The translations under genes were made by a program, and so were the position numbers. From the NCBI RefSeq assembly GCF_003074055.1, contig NZ_CP029043.1:6006501-6070500 (forward strand): a stretch of 64,000 nt of DNA. Direction: 5' to 3'. This stretch comes from Streptomyces nigra. Lineage in GTDB: Bacteria > Actinomycetota > Actinomycetes > Streptomycetales > Streptomycetaceae. The notes under the pieces were generated by a model that searched no databases, had not been told where the DNA came from, and saw only the letters and a program-made list of their open reading frames with translations. Below are positions 36,454 through 45,666 of the stretch, piece by piece. How positions within the stretch are numbered: the stretch's first letter is position 1; each line of letters begins with the position of its first letter.

Positions 36454-36489
36454 TTCCAGATAGTAGAAAGTAAGTTCCGTCATGCGGAA
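36454..36489. promoter_or_regulatory. Tandem IclR-type operators upstream of gcl
   Basis: A perfect palindrome TTCCG-TCATG-CGGAA lies at 36475-36489 and a degenerate copy TTCCA-GATAG-TAGAA at 36454-36468. Their centres are 21 bp apart, two helical turns. The same pair with the same spacing occurs upstream of hyi (41203-41238). TTCC/GGAA half-sites suit an IclR-family tetramer. Confidence 0.7.
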
Positions 36490-36580
36490 TAAGCGTAGGA
36501 CGGATCGAACCTTGTCACGGAATTGCTCACCGCGGGGCGCGACGGGAGTGCGAATCCGACGGCCGAAGCAGGAGACCTCA

Positions 36581-38365
<1,785 letters not shown>

Positions 38366-38404
38366 CCCCACCAGCCGGGGCTCTACGCCCCCCAGCGACC
38401 GCGA

Positions 38405-38435
38405 AGGGCGGTCCGGCCTGCAGCCGGACCGCCCT
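38405..38435 (+). terminator. gcl terminator hairpin
   Basis: Perfect 13-bp arms at 38405-38417 and 38423-38435 with a five-base loop lie 40 bp after the gcl stop. The rest of 38436-38630 is C-rich low-complexity sequence in which I see nothing further. Confidence 0.88.
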
Positions 38436-38630
38436 CTCTGTGTGCCCCCGTTGTTCCCCCGTACATCCCCCGTGCTTCCCCCGTCACGGGACCCGCTGCC
38501 CCCGTGCCGGCGGGCCCCGTGTGACGACAATCTGCCCTGCCCGGAGGGCTGTTGAAGCATGTTGAACGGAGTTCAGAGGTTGATTTGAGCATGACGTAGG
38601 CGTCCTACGCCGCCGGACGTACGCGCGCGC

Positions 38631-38873
38631 TCAGCCCTCCTCGTGGTGCTCCGACAGTCCCGGCCAGTCGTCGGGGCCGCCGCCCTGCCACTCGATGAAG
38701 TCGCTCTCCGCCACGTCGGTGACATACAGGTCGGCGAGCCGCAGGATCTCGCCGACGTCGTCCTCGTGCGTGGCGATGCCCAGTGTCTCGTCGCCCGCCG
38801 GGACCCGCCGGGAGCCGTCCAGCCCGGGCGGGTGCACCACGACGTGCGGATGCTCCGTCGGTCGTGCCGTCAT
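38631..38873 (-). CDS. Small acidic protein of unknown function
   Basis: An 80-residue acidic protein with no recognised domain. It begins with a His/Pro-containing stretch, has a central segment ETLGIATHEDDVGEILRLAD and ends with DFIEWQGGGPDDWPGLSEHH. Coding bias is normal for the genome. GGAGG lies one base from ATG 38873, a tight spacing. It sits between the gcl terminator and the hairpin cluster behind the reductase gene, in the reductase direction. I cannot assign a role. Confidence 0.6.
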   Translation of the reverse strand: MTARPTEHPHVVVHPPGLDGSRRVPAGDETLGIATHEDDVGEILRLADLYVTDVAESDFIEWQGGGPDDWPGLSEHHEEG

Positions 38874-38909
38874 GCCTCCAGGCTGCTGCGAAAACCCCCG
38901 CTCCGCACC

Positions 38910-38971
38910 CCGAAGAGCGCCACGGCGCCGGGTACGGACCTTTCCGTACCCGGCGCCGTGGCGCTCTTCGG
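38910..38971. terminator. Perfect 29-bp hairpin
   Basis: Arms at 38910-38938 and 38943-38971 are exactly complementary over 29 bp with a four-base loop CCTT. It lies just upstream of the 80-residue protein start and downstream of the reductase operon, and is the first of three hairpins in the 507-bp region 38874-39380. It may isolate the small gene from upstream transcription. Confidence 0.8.
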
Positions 38972-38977
38972 TGGTGG

Positions 38978-39029
38978 CCGTCCGACGGCGCGAGGCTGGG
39001 CGCGACAGGACATTCGCGCCGCCGGACGG
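38978..39029 (-). other. Stem-loop 1 with the shared loop GCGACAGGACA
   Basis: A 16-bp stem (38978-38993 with 39014-39029) encloses a 20-base loop containing CTGGGCGCGACAGGACA. The only plus-strand mismatch, A opposite C, becomes a G-U pair in minus-strand RNA. The loop sequence is repeated in stem-loop 2 on an unrelated stem. I infer a structured minus-strand RNA or repeat element. Confidence 0.6.
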
Positions 39030-39308
39030 GGTCCAGGGAGTGCCTGGTCGATCAGGCCGGGACCGCGGCGGGAGCGACGGAGCCCGCGCCGCCTCCCCTC
39101 AGGTCGAAGGAGACGGCCGGGACCTTCACCACCGCACTGGCTCGCTCGCCGCCGCGGTCTCACGCTGCCCGCGCCCCCCTGTGGGCGGCCACCCCTCATC
39201 CGGGCCGGCCGGCGGAGGGACGCGGGCGGGTGCGTCCGGCTCATGACCTCCCGTCAGGAGCCGGACGCCGTACACGGTCCCGGTCCGCGCGGGGCGCGGA
39301 CGGGTGTC

Positions 39309-39364
39309 CGGGCGGTGCCGGTGCCTGGGCGCGACAGGACAGGTGTCGGCACCGGCACCACCCG
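39309..39364 (-). other. Stem-loop 2 directly downstream of the reductase gene, same loop sequence
   Basis: A 17-bp stem (39309-39325 with 39348-39364) encloses a 22-base loop that starts TGGGCGCGACAGGACA. Again the single mismatch is a G-U pair in minus-strand RNA. It lies 17 bp beyond the reductase stop at 39381, where a terminator or 3' processing element is expected. Between the two stem-loops (39030-39308) I see no convincing gene. Confidence 0.65.
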
Positions 39365-39380
39365 GAGGTCTCAGTGGGGC

Positions 39381-40298
39381 TCAGTGGGACGCGCCGGACA
39401 GGCGCTCCACGGCCCGCAGCAGCGCCGAGTGGTCCAGGTCGCCGTCGCCCTGCGCCCGCAGGGACGCGACGAGCTGGGCGACCACGGCGCCGACCGGCAG
39501 GGCCGCGCCGACACTGCGGGCGGCGTCCGTGACGATGCCCATGTCCTTGTGGTGCAGGTCGATCCGGAACCCCGGCTTGAAGTCGCGGTTCAGGAAGTTG
39601 TCCTTCTTCCGCGTCAGCACGGTCGAGCCCGCCAGACCGCCGTTCAGGACGTCGAGCGCGGCCTTCAGGTCCACGCCGGACTTCTCCAGGAAGACCACGG
39701 CCTCGGCGCACGCCTGGATGTTCACGGCGACGATCAGCTGGTTGGCGGCCTTCACGGTCTGCCCGGAGCCGTGCGGACCGCACAGCACGATGGTCCTGCC
39801 GAGCGCCTCGAAGATCGGTTCGGCCTCGTCGAAGTCGGCCTGCTCACCACCGACCATGATCGACAGCACCGCCTCGATCGCGCCGGCCTCACCGCCGGAC
39901 ACCGGCGCGTCCAGCACCCGGATGCCCTTGTCCCGCGCGGCCTTCGCCAGGTCCACCGAGGTCCGCGGGGTGATCGAGGACATGTCGATCAGCAGTGCGC
40001 CGGAGCGGGCGTTCTCCAGGATGCCGTCGGGGCCGTATGCGATGGCCTCGACCTGCGGGGAGGCCGGGACCATGGTGATCACGACGTCGGCGTCCCGCAC
40101 GGCCTCGGCGATCGAGCCGGCCGCGGTGCCGCCCGCGGCGGCCAGCCGGTCCAGCTTGTCCTGCTCCAGCGTGTAGCCGGTGACCCGGTATCCCGCCTTG
40201 ATCAGGTTCTCGGACATGGGGGAGCCCATGATGCCGAGGCCGATCCAGGCGATCGCCGGGCGGGTCGGGTGGGAGGAATCTGCAAGGGCGTTGCTCAT
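39381..40298 (-). CDS. glxR: Tartronate semialdehyde reductase (2-hydroxy-3-oxopropionate reductase)
   Basis: A 305-residue beta-hydroxyacid dehydrogenase reducing the Gcl product tartronate semialdehyde to D-glycerate with NAD(P)H. The N-terminal Rossmann motif is AWIGLGIMGSPMSENL, the substrate-binding block APVSGGEAGAIE is near residue 128, and the catalytic lysine lies in GSGQTVKAANQ near 180. Length is typical. It is transcribed after hyi with a 25-bp gap, so both should respond to the tandem operators upstream of hyi. Gcl is nearby but convergent with this operon. Stem-loops follow the stop. Confidence 0.94.
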   Translation of the reverse strand: MSNALADSSHPTRPAIAWIGLGIMGSPMSENLIKAGYRVTGYTLEQDKLDRLAAAGGTAAGSIAEAVRDADVVITMVPASPQVEAIAYGPDGILENARSGALLIDMSSITPRTSVDLAKAARDKGIRVLDAPVSGGEAGAIEAVLSIMVGGEQADFDEAEPIFEALGRTIVLCGPHGSGQTVKAANQLIVAVNIQACAEAVVFLEKSGVDLKAALDVLNGGLAGSTVLTRKKDNFLNRDFKPGFRIDLHHKDMGIVTDAARSVGAALPVGAVVAQLVASLRAQGDGDLDHSALLRAVERLSGASH

Positions 40299-40323
40299 GA
40301 TGGGGTGCCTTTCGGTAACGGGA

Positions 40324-41163
40324 TCAGCGGAGCAGCCAGTCGAAGGCCTCGGCGCTCGGGCGGTCGCCCGGCTTGTACTCGAGGCCGACCCAGCCGTCGT
40401 AGCCCGCCTTGCGCAGCTGGTCGAGGAGGTCCTCGAGGGGGAGCGAGCCGGTGCCCGGCGCGCCTCGGCCCGGGTTGTCGGCGATCTGCACGTGGCCGGT
40501 CTTCGCCGCGTACCGCTCGATCACCGCCGGCAGGTCCTCGCCGTTCATGGACAGGTGGTAGAGGTCCATGAGGAACCTGGCGTTGTCCAGGCCGGTCGCC
40601 GCGTTGACCTTGTCGACGACGCCCACCGCGGCGGGCGCGCTGACGAGTGGGTACAGCGGTGACTCCGGCTTGTTCAGCGCCTCGATCAGCAGGATCGCGC
40701 CGATCCGGTCGGCGGCCCGGGCCGCGAGGACCAGGTTCTCCAGCGCGAGCGCGTCCTGCTCGGCCGGGTCCACGCCGTCGACGCGGTTGCCGTACAGGGC
40801 GTTGAGGGCCCCGCAGCCCAGGGAGCCGGCGAACTCCGCCGCGACCTCGACGTTGGCGCGGAACCGCTCCGACTCCTCGCCGGGCACCGACAGGGCGCCG
40901 CGGTCCGGGCCTGGGAGTTGTCCGGCGTAGAAGTTCAGCCCGGTGAGCCGTACGCCCGCGTCCTCGATCGCCTTTCTCAGGGCGTCGAGCTCGGACCGCT
41001 CGGGGGTGGGGGAGTCGATCCAGGGCCACCACAGCTCGACCGCGGTGAAGCCGGCCGCGGCGGCGGCCGCGGGGCGCTCCAGGAGCGGGAGCTCCGTGAA
41101 GAGGATCGACAGGTTGACGTCGAAGCGCTGCTCTGCGGCTGCGTCCCATCCAAAGCCTGGCAT
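40324..41163 (-). CDS. hyi: Hydroxypyruvate isomerase
   Basis: A 279-residue TIM-barrel protein of the Hyi/xylose isomerase-like family that interconverts hydroxypyruvate and tartronate semialdehyde beside Gcl and the reductase. Conserved parts are the N-terminal RFDVNLSILFTELPLLERPAAA, FTAVELWWPW, LIEALNKPESPLYPL with the metal-binding Glu, FLMDLYHLSMNGED with a metal Asp and His, HVQIADNPGRGAPGTG, and the final GLEYKPGD. ATG 41163 lies 40 bp after the operator pair. It is the first gene of a two-gene operon with the reductase. Confidence 0.94.
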   Translation of the reverse strand: MPGFGWDAAAEQRFDVNLSILFTELPLLERPAAAAAAGFTAVELWWPWIDSPTPERSELDALRKAIEDAGVRLTGLNFYAGQLPGPDRGALSVPGEESERFRANVEVAAEFAGSLGCGALNALYGNRVDGVDPAEQDALALENLVLAARAADRIGAILLIEALNKPESPLYPLVSAPAAVGVVDKVNAATGLDNARFLMDLYHLSMNGEDLPAVIERYAAKTGHVQIADNPGRGAPGTGSLPLEDLLDQLRKAGYDGWVGLEYKPGDRPSAEAFDWLLR

Positions 41164-41202
41164 CGGGGCCGGCGCTCCCTTCCGTGGCTCAGCTGCCGTG
41201 GT

Positions 41203-41238
41203 TTCCGTATTGCGGAAGTTGGTTTCTGCTTATTGGAA
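41203..41238. promoter_or_regulatory. Tandem IclR-type operators upstream of hyi
   Basis: A perfect palindrome TTCCG-TATTG-CGGAA lies at 41203-41217 and a degenerate copy TTCTG-CTTAT-TGGAA at 41224-41238, centres 21 bp apart. Both half-site sequence and spacing match the pair upstream of gcl. The location, between the hyi start and the divergent gene at 41310, suits control of either. Confidence 0.7.
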
Positions 41239-41309
41239 GAGTGCCGTCGGGTGCTCGGGGTTGTCAAGAGGGCTCGGCGGATGGCCTCACCGCGCGTTAG
41301 GTTGTGCGC

Positions 41310-41561
41310 GTGCGATTGAGAGTGGAGTTCACGACCGAGCCCTTCGATCTCGACGAGGCGCCCGCGCACGCGGTGGCGGCCCGCGAGGTCATCGAGGCGG
41401 CCGACCTGGACGCGGTGGACGTCGGTCCGTTCGGCAACACCGCCGAGGGCGGCTCCGACGCGGTGCTCGCGGCCGTGGACGCCCTGCTGCGCAAGAGCCT
41501 CGGCGCGGGCGCCACCCGGATCACGCTCCAGGTCAATGTGATCGAGGAGGGCGGGGCGTGA
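41310..41561 (+). CDS. Thiamine-binding family protein (DUF77/MTH1187-YkoF type)
   Basis: A protein of about 83 residues resembling the MTH1187/YkoF thiamine-binding family: RLRVEFTTEPFDLDEAP at the start, VDVGPFGNTAEGGSDAVLAAVDALL, and GATRITLQVNVI at the end. Members form small ferredoxin-like assemblies that bind thiamine or related compounds. The -10-like TAGGTT (41298-41303) ends six bases before GTG 41310 and no ribosome site exists, so a leaderless start is likely; GTG 41304 is in frame. It overlaps the next gene by four bases (GTGA). The link to thiamine is by family only, but the neighbouring Gcl needs thiamine diphosphate. Confidence 0.7.
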   Translation: MRLRVEFTTEPFDLDEAPAHAVAAREVIEAADLDAVDVGPFGNTAEGGSDAVLAAVDALLRKSLGAGATRITLQVNVIEEGGA

Positions 41562-41926
41562 CCGGCGACGGGGACGACAGCTTCGTCGCGGCCGTGAAGC
41601 CGCTGGTCGACGCCATGGGTGGAGAACTCCTCGCGCCCGACGAGGCCGGCCCCGAGGACGTCGTGCTCGCCTGGCGGGGCGCCGACGTCGTCGCCGTACG
41701 GCTGCCCCAGCTCGCCGACTCCCTCGATCACATCCTGGCCGCCATGGAGCGCCGGATGGGCAGGCCGCTGGCCGACCTGGACCGCAAGGCCAAGCAGGAG
41801 GTCGTCCGCACCCTCGAGGCGCGGGGCGCCTTCTCCGTACGGCACGGCGTGGAGACCGTCGCGAGCGCGCTCGGGGTCAGCCGTTTCACGGTCTACAACT
41901 ACCTGAACCGGGACAAGAACCCCTGA
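41558..41926 (+). CDS. Small HTH regulator with a DauR/YheO-type C-terminal domain
   Basis: A 122-residue protein. The C-terminal 45 residues (AKQEVVRTLEARGAFSVRHG, then VASALGVSRFTVYNYLNR) match the HTH found at the end of DauR/YheO-like regulators. The N-terminal 70 residues (PLVDAMGGELLAPDEAGPED, VVLAWRGADVVAVRLP) look like a shortened PAS-like ligand domain. GTG 41558 overlaps the stop of the thiamine-binding-type gene and has GAGGAGG upstream, so the two are co-translated. I infer a ligand-binding protein plus regulator pair; targets are unknown, with hyi or the uricase operon as neighbours. Confidence 0.65.
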   Translation: MTGDGDDSFVAAVKPLVDAMGGELLAPDEAGPEDVVLAWRGADVVAVRLPQLADSLDHILAAMERRMGRPLADLDRKAKQEVVRTLEARGAFSVRHGVETVASALGVSRFTVYNYLNRDKNP

Positions 41927-41959
41927 TCCGAGACTCCCCGGTTTCGTTACCGGGAATTT

Positions 41960-42004
41960 TCAACAAAGTGTTGACGTGTTGTCGCCGTTGGGCGTTAGCT
42001 AACG
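41960..42004 (+). promoter_or_regulatory. Promoter of the uricase operon with two palindromes
   Basis: A -35 TTGACG (41971-41976) and a -10-like TTAGCT (41995-42000) are separated by 18 bp and lie about 50 bp before the uraD start. The dyad TCAACA-AAG-TGTTGA (41960-41974) overlaps the -35 and the perfect palindrome CGTTAGCTAACG (41993-42004) overlaps the -10. A weak IclR-like TTTCG-N5-GGGAA is at 41942. Confidence 0.55.
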
Positions 42005-42050
42005 GCACGCCCGTTCAGCACGAAGGCCGTTCGCGGCCACGGAGGCTCCC

Positions 42051-42560
42051 GTGACGCCGAATTCCACGCCCCCGGGCCTGGCCCGGTTCAACGCCCTGGA
42101 GGAGCACGCGGCCCAGGCCGCCCTCCACGAGGTGTGCGCCTCCACCTCCTGGGTGCACCGACTGCTCGCCGGCCGCCCCTACGCCACCGTCGACGCCCTC
42201 CACGAGGCGAGCGACGCGGCCATGGCCGGGCTGAACGCCGACGACCTCGGCGAGGCCATGGCCGGCCACCCGCCGATCGGCCGCCCCCGGCCGGGCGACC
42301 CGGCCTCCGCCCGCGAACAGCGCGGCATGGCCGGCGCCTCCGAGGAACTCAAGGCGGAGATGCTCGAACTCAACCTGGCCTACCAGGAGACGTTCGGCCA
42401 TGTCTTCCTGATCTGCGCCACCGGCCGGACCGGCGAACAGATGCGCGACGCGGTCAAGGAGCGGATCGGCAACACGCCCGAGCAGGAGCGTGAGATCGTC
42501 CGCGCCGAGCTGGGAAAGATCAACCGTATCCGGCTCGCCCGCCTCGTCGACGACGACTGA
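42051..42560 (+). CDS. uraD: 2-oxo-4-hydroxy-4-carboxy-5-ureidoimidazoline (OHCU) decarboxylase
   Basis: A 169-residue all-helical enzyme converting OHCU to (S)-allantoin, the last step of urate oxidation. The signature is AGHPPIG with the catalytic His near residue 75, followed by SAREQRGM (substrate-binding Ser/Glu/Gln) and LNLAYQETFGHVFLICATGR. GTG 42051 has CGGAGG upstream. It is the first gene of a tight operon with HIU hydrolase (15 bp gap) and uricase. Family and function are secure. Confidence 0.95.
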   Translation: MTPNSTPPGLARFNALEEHAAQAALHEVCASTSWVHRLLAGRPYATVDALHEASDAAMAGLNADDLGEAMAGHPPIGRPRPGDPASAREQRGMAGASEELKAEMLELNLAYQETFGHVFLICATGRTGEQMRDAVKERIGNTPEQEREIVRAELGKINRIRLARLVDDD

Positions 42561-42575
42561 CAAAGGACGCCGACC

Positions 42576-42968
42576 ATGAGCACCAGCACCACCGCCTCCG
42601 TGTCCACGCACATCCTGGACACCAGCGCCGGCCGGCCCGCCGGGGGCGTCGCCGTCCGCCTCTCCGCCCGCGCGGGCCGGGACGCGGACTGGCGCGAGCT
42701 CGGCGGCTCCGCGACCGACGCGGACGGCCGGTGCAAGGACCTCCCGGCCCCGCCGGAGGGCACCACCCACGTCCGGCTCGACTTCGCCGTCGAGCCGTAC
42801 TTCGAGAAGAAGCAAGCCGATGCGCAGCAGGACGCCCCCGCGAATCGGGACAGCGGTGCCGTGTTCTTCCCCGAGGTGGCGATCACCTTCGCGGTGACGC
42901 CCGGGGAGCACTATCACGTACCGCTGCTGCTCAACCCGTTCGGCTACTCCGTATACCGAGGGAGCTAG
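42576..42968 (+). CDS. uraH: 5-hydroxyisourate hydrolase (transthyretin-like)
   Basis: A 130-residue transthyretin-fold enzyme that hydrolyses 5-hydroxyisourate from uricase to OHCU. The N-terminal active-site His is in VSTHILDTSAGRPA. The central FAVEPYF and FFPEVAITFAV blocks are conserved. The C-terminal tetrapeptide YRGS marks a hydrolase rather than vertebrate transthyretin. AAAGGA lies ahead of ATG 42576. It sits between uraD and uricase, with four bases to the next start. Confidence 0.96.
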   Translation: MSTSTTASVSTHILDTSAGRPAGGVAVRLSARAGRDADWRELGGSATDADGRCKDLPAPPEGTTHVRLDFAVEPYFEKKQADAQQDAPANRDSGAVFFPEVAITFAVTPGEHYHVPLLLNPFGYSVYRGS

Positions 42969-42972
42969 CTAC

Positions 42973-43914
42973 ATGACCGCCCATTCCAGCCCTGCCCGCC
43001 CTGTGCTTCTGGGACAGAACCAGTACGGCAAGGCCGAGAACCGAGTCGTCAGGATCACGCGGGACGGCACCACCCACCACATCAAGGACCTCAACGTCTC
43101 GGTCGCCCTGTCCGGCGACATGGACGACGTCCACTACTCCGGCTCCAACGCCAACGTCCTGCCGACCGACACCACCAAGAACACGGTGTACGCATTCGCC
43201 CAGGAGCACGGCATCGAGTCCGCCGAGCAGTTCGGCATCCATCTCGCCCGGCACTTCGTCACCAGCCAGGAGCCGATCCACCGGGCGCGCATCCGGATCG
43301 AGGAGTACGCCTGGGAGCGGGTCGAGGGCACCGGCGCCGACGGCGAGGAGATCAAGCACTCCTTCGTCCGCCAGGGCCAGGAGACCCGGCTCACCCAGAT
43401 CACCTTCGACGGGGAGCGCTGGGAGGTCGTCTCCGGTCTGAAGGACCTGGTCGTGCTGAACTCGACGAACTCCGAATTCTGGGGCTACGTCAAGGACAAG
43501 TACACGACGCTCAAGGAGACCCACGACCGCATCCTGGCCACCGAGGTCTCCGCCCGCTGGCGCTTCGGCTGGACCGACGGCGAGCAGCCCGCGCCCGACT
43601 GGAACGAGTCCTACGAGCAGACCAAGCGGCACATGCTCCGGGCGTTCGCCGAGACGTACTCGCTCTCCCTGCAGCAGACCCTGTACGAGATGGGCGCCCG
43701 CATCATCGAGAACCGCGACGAGATCGACGAGGTCCGCTTCTCCCTGCCGAACAAGCACCACTTCCTGGTGGACCTGGAGCCGTTCGGGCTGAAGAACGAC
43801 ACCGCCGACGGAGCCGTGTACCTCGCCGCCGACCGCCCCTACGGCCTGATCGAGGCCACCGTCCTGCGCGACGGCAGCGAGGCGCGCATCCCGGCGGACC
43901 TCACCAACCTGTAG
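42973..43914 (+). CDS. Uricase (factor-independent urate hydroxylase)
   Basis: A 313-residue cofactor-free tunnel-fold enzyme oxidising urate with O2 to 5-hydroxyisourate and H2O2. Conserved parts are QNQYGKAENRVVRI with the active-site Lys, PTDTTKNTVYAFAQEHG with the catalytic Thr, FWGYVKDKYTTLKETHDR, and LSLQQTLYEMGARI. No peroxisome-like C-terminal signal is expected in bacteria and none is present. No catalase gene is in the window to remove the peroxide. A weak hairpin at 43944-43974 separates it from the deaminase gene. Confidence 0.96.
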   Translation: MTAHSSPARPVLLGQNQYGKAENRVVRITRDGTTHHIKDLNVSVALSGDMDDVHYSGSNANVLPTDTTKNTVYAFAQEHGIESAEQFGIHLARHFVTSQEPIHRARIRIEEYAWERVEGTGADGEEIKHSFVRQGQETRLTQITFDGERWEVVSGLKDLVVLNSTNSEFWGYVKDKYTTLKETHDRILATEVSARWRFGWTDGEQPAPDWNESYEQTKRHMLRAFAETYSLSLQQTLYEMGARIIENRDEIDEVRFSLPNKHHFLVDLEPFGLKNDTADGAVYLAADRPYGLIEATVLRDGSEARIPADLTNL

Positions 43915-43943
43915 ACCCACGCACCCACTTCGGCACCCGCGGG

Positions 43944-43974
43944 CGGCGGGCCGGGCTCTTTGAAGGGCCCGCCG
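43944..43974 (+). terminator. Weak hairpin after uricase
   Basis: Arms of 9 bp at 43944-43952 and 43966-43974 enclose a 13-base loop in the 124-bp gap before the deaminase gene. It could attenuate rather than end transcription, since the next gene runs in the same direction. Confidence 0.5.
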
Positions 43975-44038
43975 GCCGCGGCACTCAAACCCCCGGGGTC
44001 CTGCCGTGCCCTCTCCACGAAAGCGCAAAGGACCGACC

Positions 44039-45418
44039 ATGGCAGCAGCCCAGCGCATCGTCATCGAGAACTGTGCGATCGCGACCGTCGACGCCAACGA
44101 CACCGAGTACGCCACCGGGCACCTCGTCCTGGCGGACCGGCGCATCGAGTCCCTCGGCGCGGGCAGCGCCCCCGAGGGCCTGGAGAACGTCGTCCGCCGT
44201 ATCGACGCCACCGGGCACCTCGTCACCCCCGGCCTGGTCAACACCCACCACCACTTCTACCAGTGGATCACCCGGGGCCTGGCCACCGACCACAACCTCT
44301 TCGACTGGCTCGTCGCCCTCTACCCGACCTGGGCGCGCATCGACGAGCAGATGGTCCGCGCCGCCGCGCAGGGCTCGCTCGCGATGATGGCCCGCGGCGG
44401 TGTCACCACCGCCATGGACCACCACTACGTGTACCCGAAGGGCTCCGGCGACCTGTCCGGCGCGATCATCGGCGCCGCCCGCGACATGGGCGTGCGCTTC
44501 ACCCTCGCCCGCGGCTCCATGGACCGCAGCGAGAAGGACGGCGGACTGCCCCCGGACTTCGCCGTCGAGACCCTCGAGGGCGCGCTGGCCGCCACCGAGG
44601 AGACCGTGAAGCGCCACCACGACGCCTCCTTCGACGCGATGACCCAGGTCGCCGTCGCCCCCTGCTCCCCGTTCTCCATCTCCACCGAACTGCTCCGCCA
44701 GGGCGCCGAACTCGCCCGCCGGCTCGGCGTACGGATGCACACCCACGGGTCGGAGACCGTGGAGGAGGAGAAGTTCTGCCACGAGCTGTTCGGCATGGGC
44801 CCGACCGACTACTTCGAGTCCACCGGCTGGCTCGGCGAGGACGTGTGGATGGCGCACTGCGTCCATATGAACGACTCCGACATCGCCGCCTTCGCCCGGA
44901 CGAGGACCGGCGTCGCCCACTGCCCGTCCTCCAACGCCCGCCTCGCCGCCGGGATCGCCCGCGTCCCCGACATGCTCGCCGCCGGCGTCCCCGTCGGCCT
45001 CGGTGTCGACGGCACCGCCTCCAACGAGTCCGGCGAACTGCACACCGAACTGCGCAACGCCCTGCTCATCAACCGCCTCGGCGCCCACCGCGAGTCCGCC
45101 CTCAACGCCCGCCAGGCCCTGCGCCTCGGGACGTACGGCGGAGCCCAGGTGCTCGGCCGGGCGGCCGAGATCGGCTCCCTCGAACCCGGCAAGCTCGCCG
45201 ACCTCGTGCTGTGGCGGATGGACACCCTCGCCCACGCCTCCATCGCCGACCCGGTCACCGCCCTCGTGTTCGGCGCGGCCGCCCCTGTCACCGCGTCCTT
45301 CGTCAACGGCCGTCAGATCGTCGAGAACGGCCGGCTGCTCACCGCCGACGAGGACGCCATCGCCCGCAGCACCCGTGCCGAGGCACAGCGGCTGGCCGAG
45401 ATCGCCGCGCGGAACTGA
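44039..45418 (+). CDS. 8-oxoguanine/guanine deaminase-type amidohydrolase
   Basis: A 459-residue metal-dependent amidohydrolase of the TrzN/AtzB/8-oxoguanine deaminase group. Metal and catalytic motifs: GLVNTHHHFYQWITRG (HxH pair) near residue 70, MHTHGSET near 235, HCVHMNDSD near 280 and GVDGTASNESGEL near 325 (catalytic Asp). 8-Oxoguanine deaminase yields urate directly, which would feed the uricase operon just upstream; guanine deaminase yielding xanthine is the alternative. I chose ATG 44039 behind AAAGGA. A purine permease follows. Confidence 0.85.
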   Translation: MAAAQRIVIENCAIATVDANDTEYATGHLVLADRRIESLGAGSAPEGLENVVRRIDATGHLVTPGLVNTHHHFYQWITRGLATDHNLFDWLVALYPTWARIDEQMVRAAAQGSLAMMARGGVTTAMDHHYVYPKGSGDLSGAIIGAARDMGVRFTLARGSMDRSEKDGGLPPDFAVETLEGALAATEETVKRHHDASFDAMTQVAVAPCSPFSISTELLRQGAELARRLGVRMHTHGSETVEEEKFCHELFGMGPTDYFESTGWLGEDVWMAHCVHMNDSDIAAFARTRTGVAHCPSSNARLAAGIARVPDMLAAGVPVGLGVDGTASNESGELHTELRNALLINRLGAHRESALNARQALRLGTYGGAQVLGRAAEIGSLEPGKLADLVLWRMDTLAHASIADPVTALVFGAAAPVTASFVNGRQIVENGRLLTADEDAIARSTRAEAQRLAEIAARN

Positions 45419-45666
45419 ACACCCCCGTGAACTCCGGCCGGGAGGGACGGCTCCCGGCCGGGGCCCCGGACCCCCGGGTCCCGGGGCGGCCGCCGCCGGG
45501 GCGTGCACACGCGCGCCCCGGCCCGGTCCACCGTCCCCGTACGACCGGTCCCTCCCCGAGCTCTCGGCTTCGCTCGAGCAGGAGGGCACCCCCGCCCACC
45601 CGCACCACCTCCCTGACACCCACGGCGGCCCCGCGCTGCCGTGTAACCGACCGGAGGGCAGCCGCC

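Noticed and set aside
39030..39308. Possible small gene between the two shared-loop hairpins
   Set aside because: A short minus-strand frame ending in SVAPAAVPA has no start context or recognisable family; too weak to report as a gene.
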